From: Candidatus Uhrbacteria bacterium
GTDB taxonomy: Bacteria > Patescibacteriota > Patescibacteriia > UBA9934 > UBA11717
Assembly: GCA_003509895.1 (NCBI GenBank)
Contig: DOMJ01000036.1
Location: 26,031-46,707, forward strand
Length of the DNA stretch: 20,677 nucleotides
Direction: 5' to 3'
Every line of letters begins with the position of its first letter. The stretch's first letter is position 1. Positions 19,648 through 20,677 of this stretch are shown here, one piece after another. The notes beneath the pieces were generated by a model. That model was not told where the DNA came from, made no database searches, and saw nothing but the letters and a program-made list of their open reading frames with translations. Made by a program: the position numbers and the translations under genes.

Positions 19648-20325
19648 TTAGGCGAGAGGTTTTTGAAAGAGCGCAATCCAGTAGTGTCGCTTATAACGTT
19701 GATTGGAGACAACGGCATAACCAACCACCTTTTTTAGAGAAATGAGGGAGAGAGCAGGGAAGGATTCTACCAGTTCTTTTTTTGTAAAAACACGCTCTAT
19801 GAGTTGCAAGACCGGCAATACATAGGTGTTTGGCTCCGGACCCGGATAATCTTTTATGAGTTTCTTAGCGTTTATGTCGCCTTCCATGGCAAACGTTCTG
19901 ATGAAGAGGTAACCGCCGGGTTTGAGCACGCGCATGACTTCGGCAATGTAGACAGTGCGTTCTTCTTGTAAAAGAGCGTGAGAGCTCGTGATGTCTAAGA
20001 CAAGATCAATGGACGCATCTTTGAGAGGATAAGACTTACCGATTGAGCGAACCTCAAATGTAACTGAACCGAGAATGTTGTTCGTGTTCTTTTGTGCAAT
20101 CTCTACAGCGGAAGGGGAGATGTCGTACCCGGTGGCAACGGCGCCTTTTTCTGCAAACGCAAGAGCGTGTCTGCCGGTTCCGGTTCCAAGATCAAGAATG
20201 TGGGCATGCGTAAAATCAAAATGAAGCTTTTTAAGTTGTCGTAAAAGAACACGAACACAGGCGAGAGGTGTTAGGTTTTCTCGTATAAGTTGAGGTTGTT
20301 GGTATTCGCATTCCCATGGGTGCAT
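19648..20325 (-). CDS. Class I SAM-dependent methyltransferase, 225 aa
   Basis: Motif I HILDLGTGTGRHA (42-54) binds SAM; the acidic residue after the second strand is D68 in GYDISPSAVEIAQ; motif IV is VLDITSSHAL; VMRVLKPGGYLFIRTF is the post-IV region. The overall layout resembles Methyltransf_11/25 proteins that act on small molecules or lipids, and the substrate is not readable. The ATG at 20325 (MHPWECEYQ) is chosen over one 23 codons upstream because the TTGACA/TAAGAT promoter lies between them; the -10 box ends ten bases before the ATG. Confidence 0.9.
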   Translation of the reverse strand: MHPWECEYQQPQLIRENLTPLACVRVLLRQLKKLHFDFTHAHILDLGTGTGRHALAFAEKGAVATGYDISPSAVEIAQKNTNNILGSVTFEVRSIGKSYPLKDASIDLVLDITSSHALLQEERTVYIAEVMRVLKPGGYLFIRTFAMEGDINAKKLIKDYPGPEPNTYVLPVLQLIERVFTKKELVESFPALSLISLKKVVGYAVVSNQRYKRHYWIALFQKPLA

Positions 20326-20335
20326 AGTAAAAAAT

Positions 20336-20364
20336 ATCTTACGGTGTCCGAATGAGGGTGTCAA
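20336..20364 (-). promoter_or_regulatory. Promoter of the methyltransferase, near-leaderless
   Basis: TTGACA (20364-20359), 17-bp spacer, TAAGAT (20341-20336), ten bases before the ATG. Confidence 0.85.
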
Positions 20365-20370
20365 AGGAAA

Positions 20371-20403
20371 CAAAAACTCCTCATGCCTCAACATGGGGAG
20401 TTT
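20371..20403 (-). terminator. Terminator downstream of 16S rRNA
   Basis: AACTCC and CATG pair with CATG and GGAGTT on the minus strand, followed by TTTTTG. It lies about 120 bp after the mature 16S 3' end. Confidence 0.75.
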
Positions 20404-20521
20404 GGTTATTGTGTGCTACGTGATTGTAACGTCTACTTGCCGCGGTACTGCGCGGACTTGATTTTAGTCTCGAGAGACTGATCTTGATGTACAAGACCTC
20501 GACCAACGTATAATTCCGTTG

Positions 20522-20677
20522 AAAGGAGGTGATCCATCCACAGCTTCCGCTACGGATGCCTTGTTACGACTTTACCCCAGTCACTGGTCCTACCTTCCGC
20601 CGCCAAAAGCGACGTTCGGGTATTACCAATTCCCGTGGTATGACGGGCGGTGAGTACAAGACCCGAGAACGTATTCA
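20522..20677 (-). rRNA. rrs: 16S ribosomal RNA, 3' end (partial)
   Basis: The minus strand ends GGATCACCTCCTTTC, the 16S 3' terminus with the anti-Shine-Dalgarno CCTCC. Upstream, CTGGGGTAAAGTCGTAACAAGG and the GGGCGGTGAGTACAAG complement are conserved helix 44/45 flanks. The gene continues beyond the window. The intact anti-SD shows that SD-led genes can be read normally. Confidence 0.97.

Overview
The window looks like a chromosome segment of a Candidate Phyla Radiation (Patescibacteria) bacterium, probably of the Parcubacteria/Uhrbacteria/Magasanikbacteria type. This is inferred from gene content: a DUF5671-type membrane protein, an HTH-MurA fusion, a secreted protein with repeats I associate with Patescibacteria, a large lineage-type coiled-coil protein, very small receiver-like proteins, and many leaderless promoters. 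No database search was possible.

Region 1 (1-5050). After the 3' part of a tRNA-Gly and its terminator comes a visibly GC-rich unit read entirely on the minus strand. It runs from a candidate promoter at about 4998-4970 to an intrinsic terminator at 225-187. Its first ~1.1 kb (about 4962-3860) has no convincing gene but many hairpins, several capped by GNRA loops on the minus strand. Nine small genes follow (38-188 aa), most with strong Shine-Dalgarno sites. Almost every intercistronic gap carries a leader of two consecutive hairpins. Two leaders are identical over 76 bp, two more keep the fold with compensatory changes, and others keep the layout but not the sequence. One gene encodes a stand-alone receiver-like (REC) protein. 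This unit is the best candidate for an undescribed system.

Region 2 (5017-5510). A bidirectional terminator is followed on the plus strand by a near-consensus promoter, about 350 nt of tandem stable hairpins, and an intrinsic terminator: an independent non-coding RNA gene, carrying two 3-4 codon mini-ORFs with Shine-Dalgarno sites.

Region 3 (5503-16020) holds housekeeping and lineage-type genes: a TrmB-type regulator divergent from a bile-acid/sodium-symporter-like transporter, a conserved unknown, the GTPase BipA/TypA, a DUF5671-like membrane protein, a large coiled-coil protein, an XRE-HTH-MurA fusion with a 20-bp palindrome inside its promoter, endonuclease III (Nth), and an aspartoacylase/succinylglutamate-desuccinylase-like hydrolase. 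Most of these genes lack a Shine-Dalgarno and have a -10 box only 6-10 nt before the start codon, suggesting leaderless transcripts.

Region 4 (16026-20677) holds a YbdK/GCS2-like carboxylate-amine ligase under a T-box riboswitch, an isolated GC-rich small gene with its own consensus promoter and Shine-Dalgarno, tRNA-Pro(UGG), a secreted repeat protein, tRNA-Ile(GAU), a short tandem repeat, tRNA-Phe(GAA), a SAM methyltransferase, and the 3' end of a 16S rRNA gene on the minus strand. The 16S gene is followed by a terminator and the methyltransferase rather than by a 23S gene, so the rRNA genes appear unlinked here.
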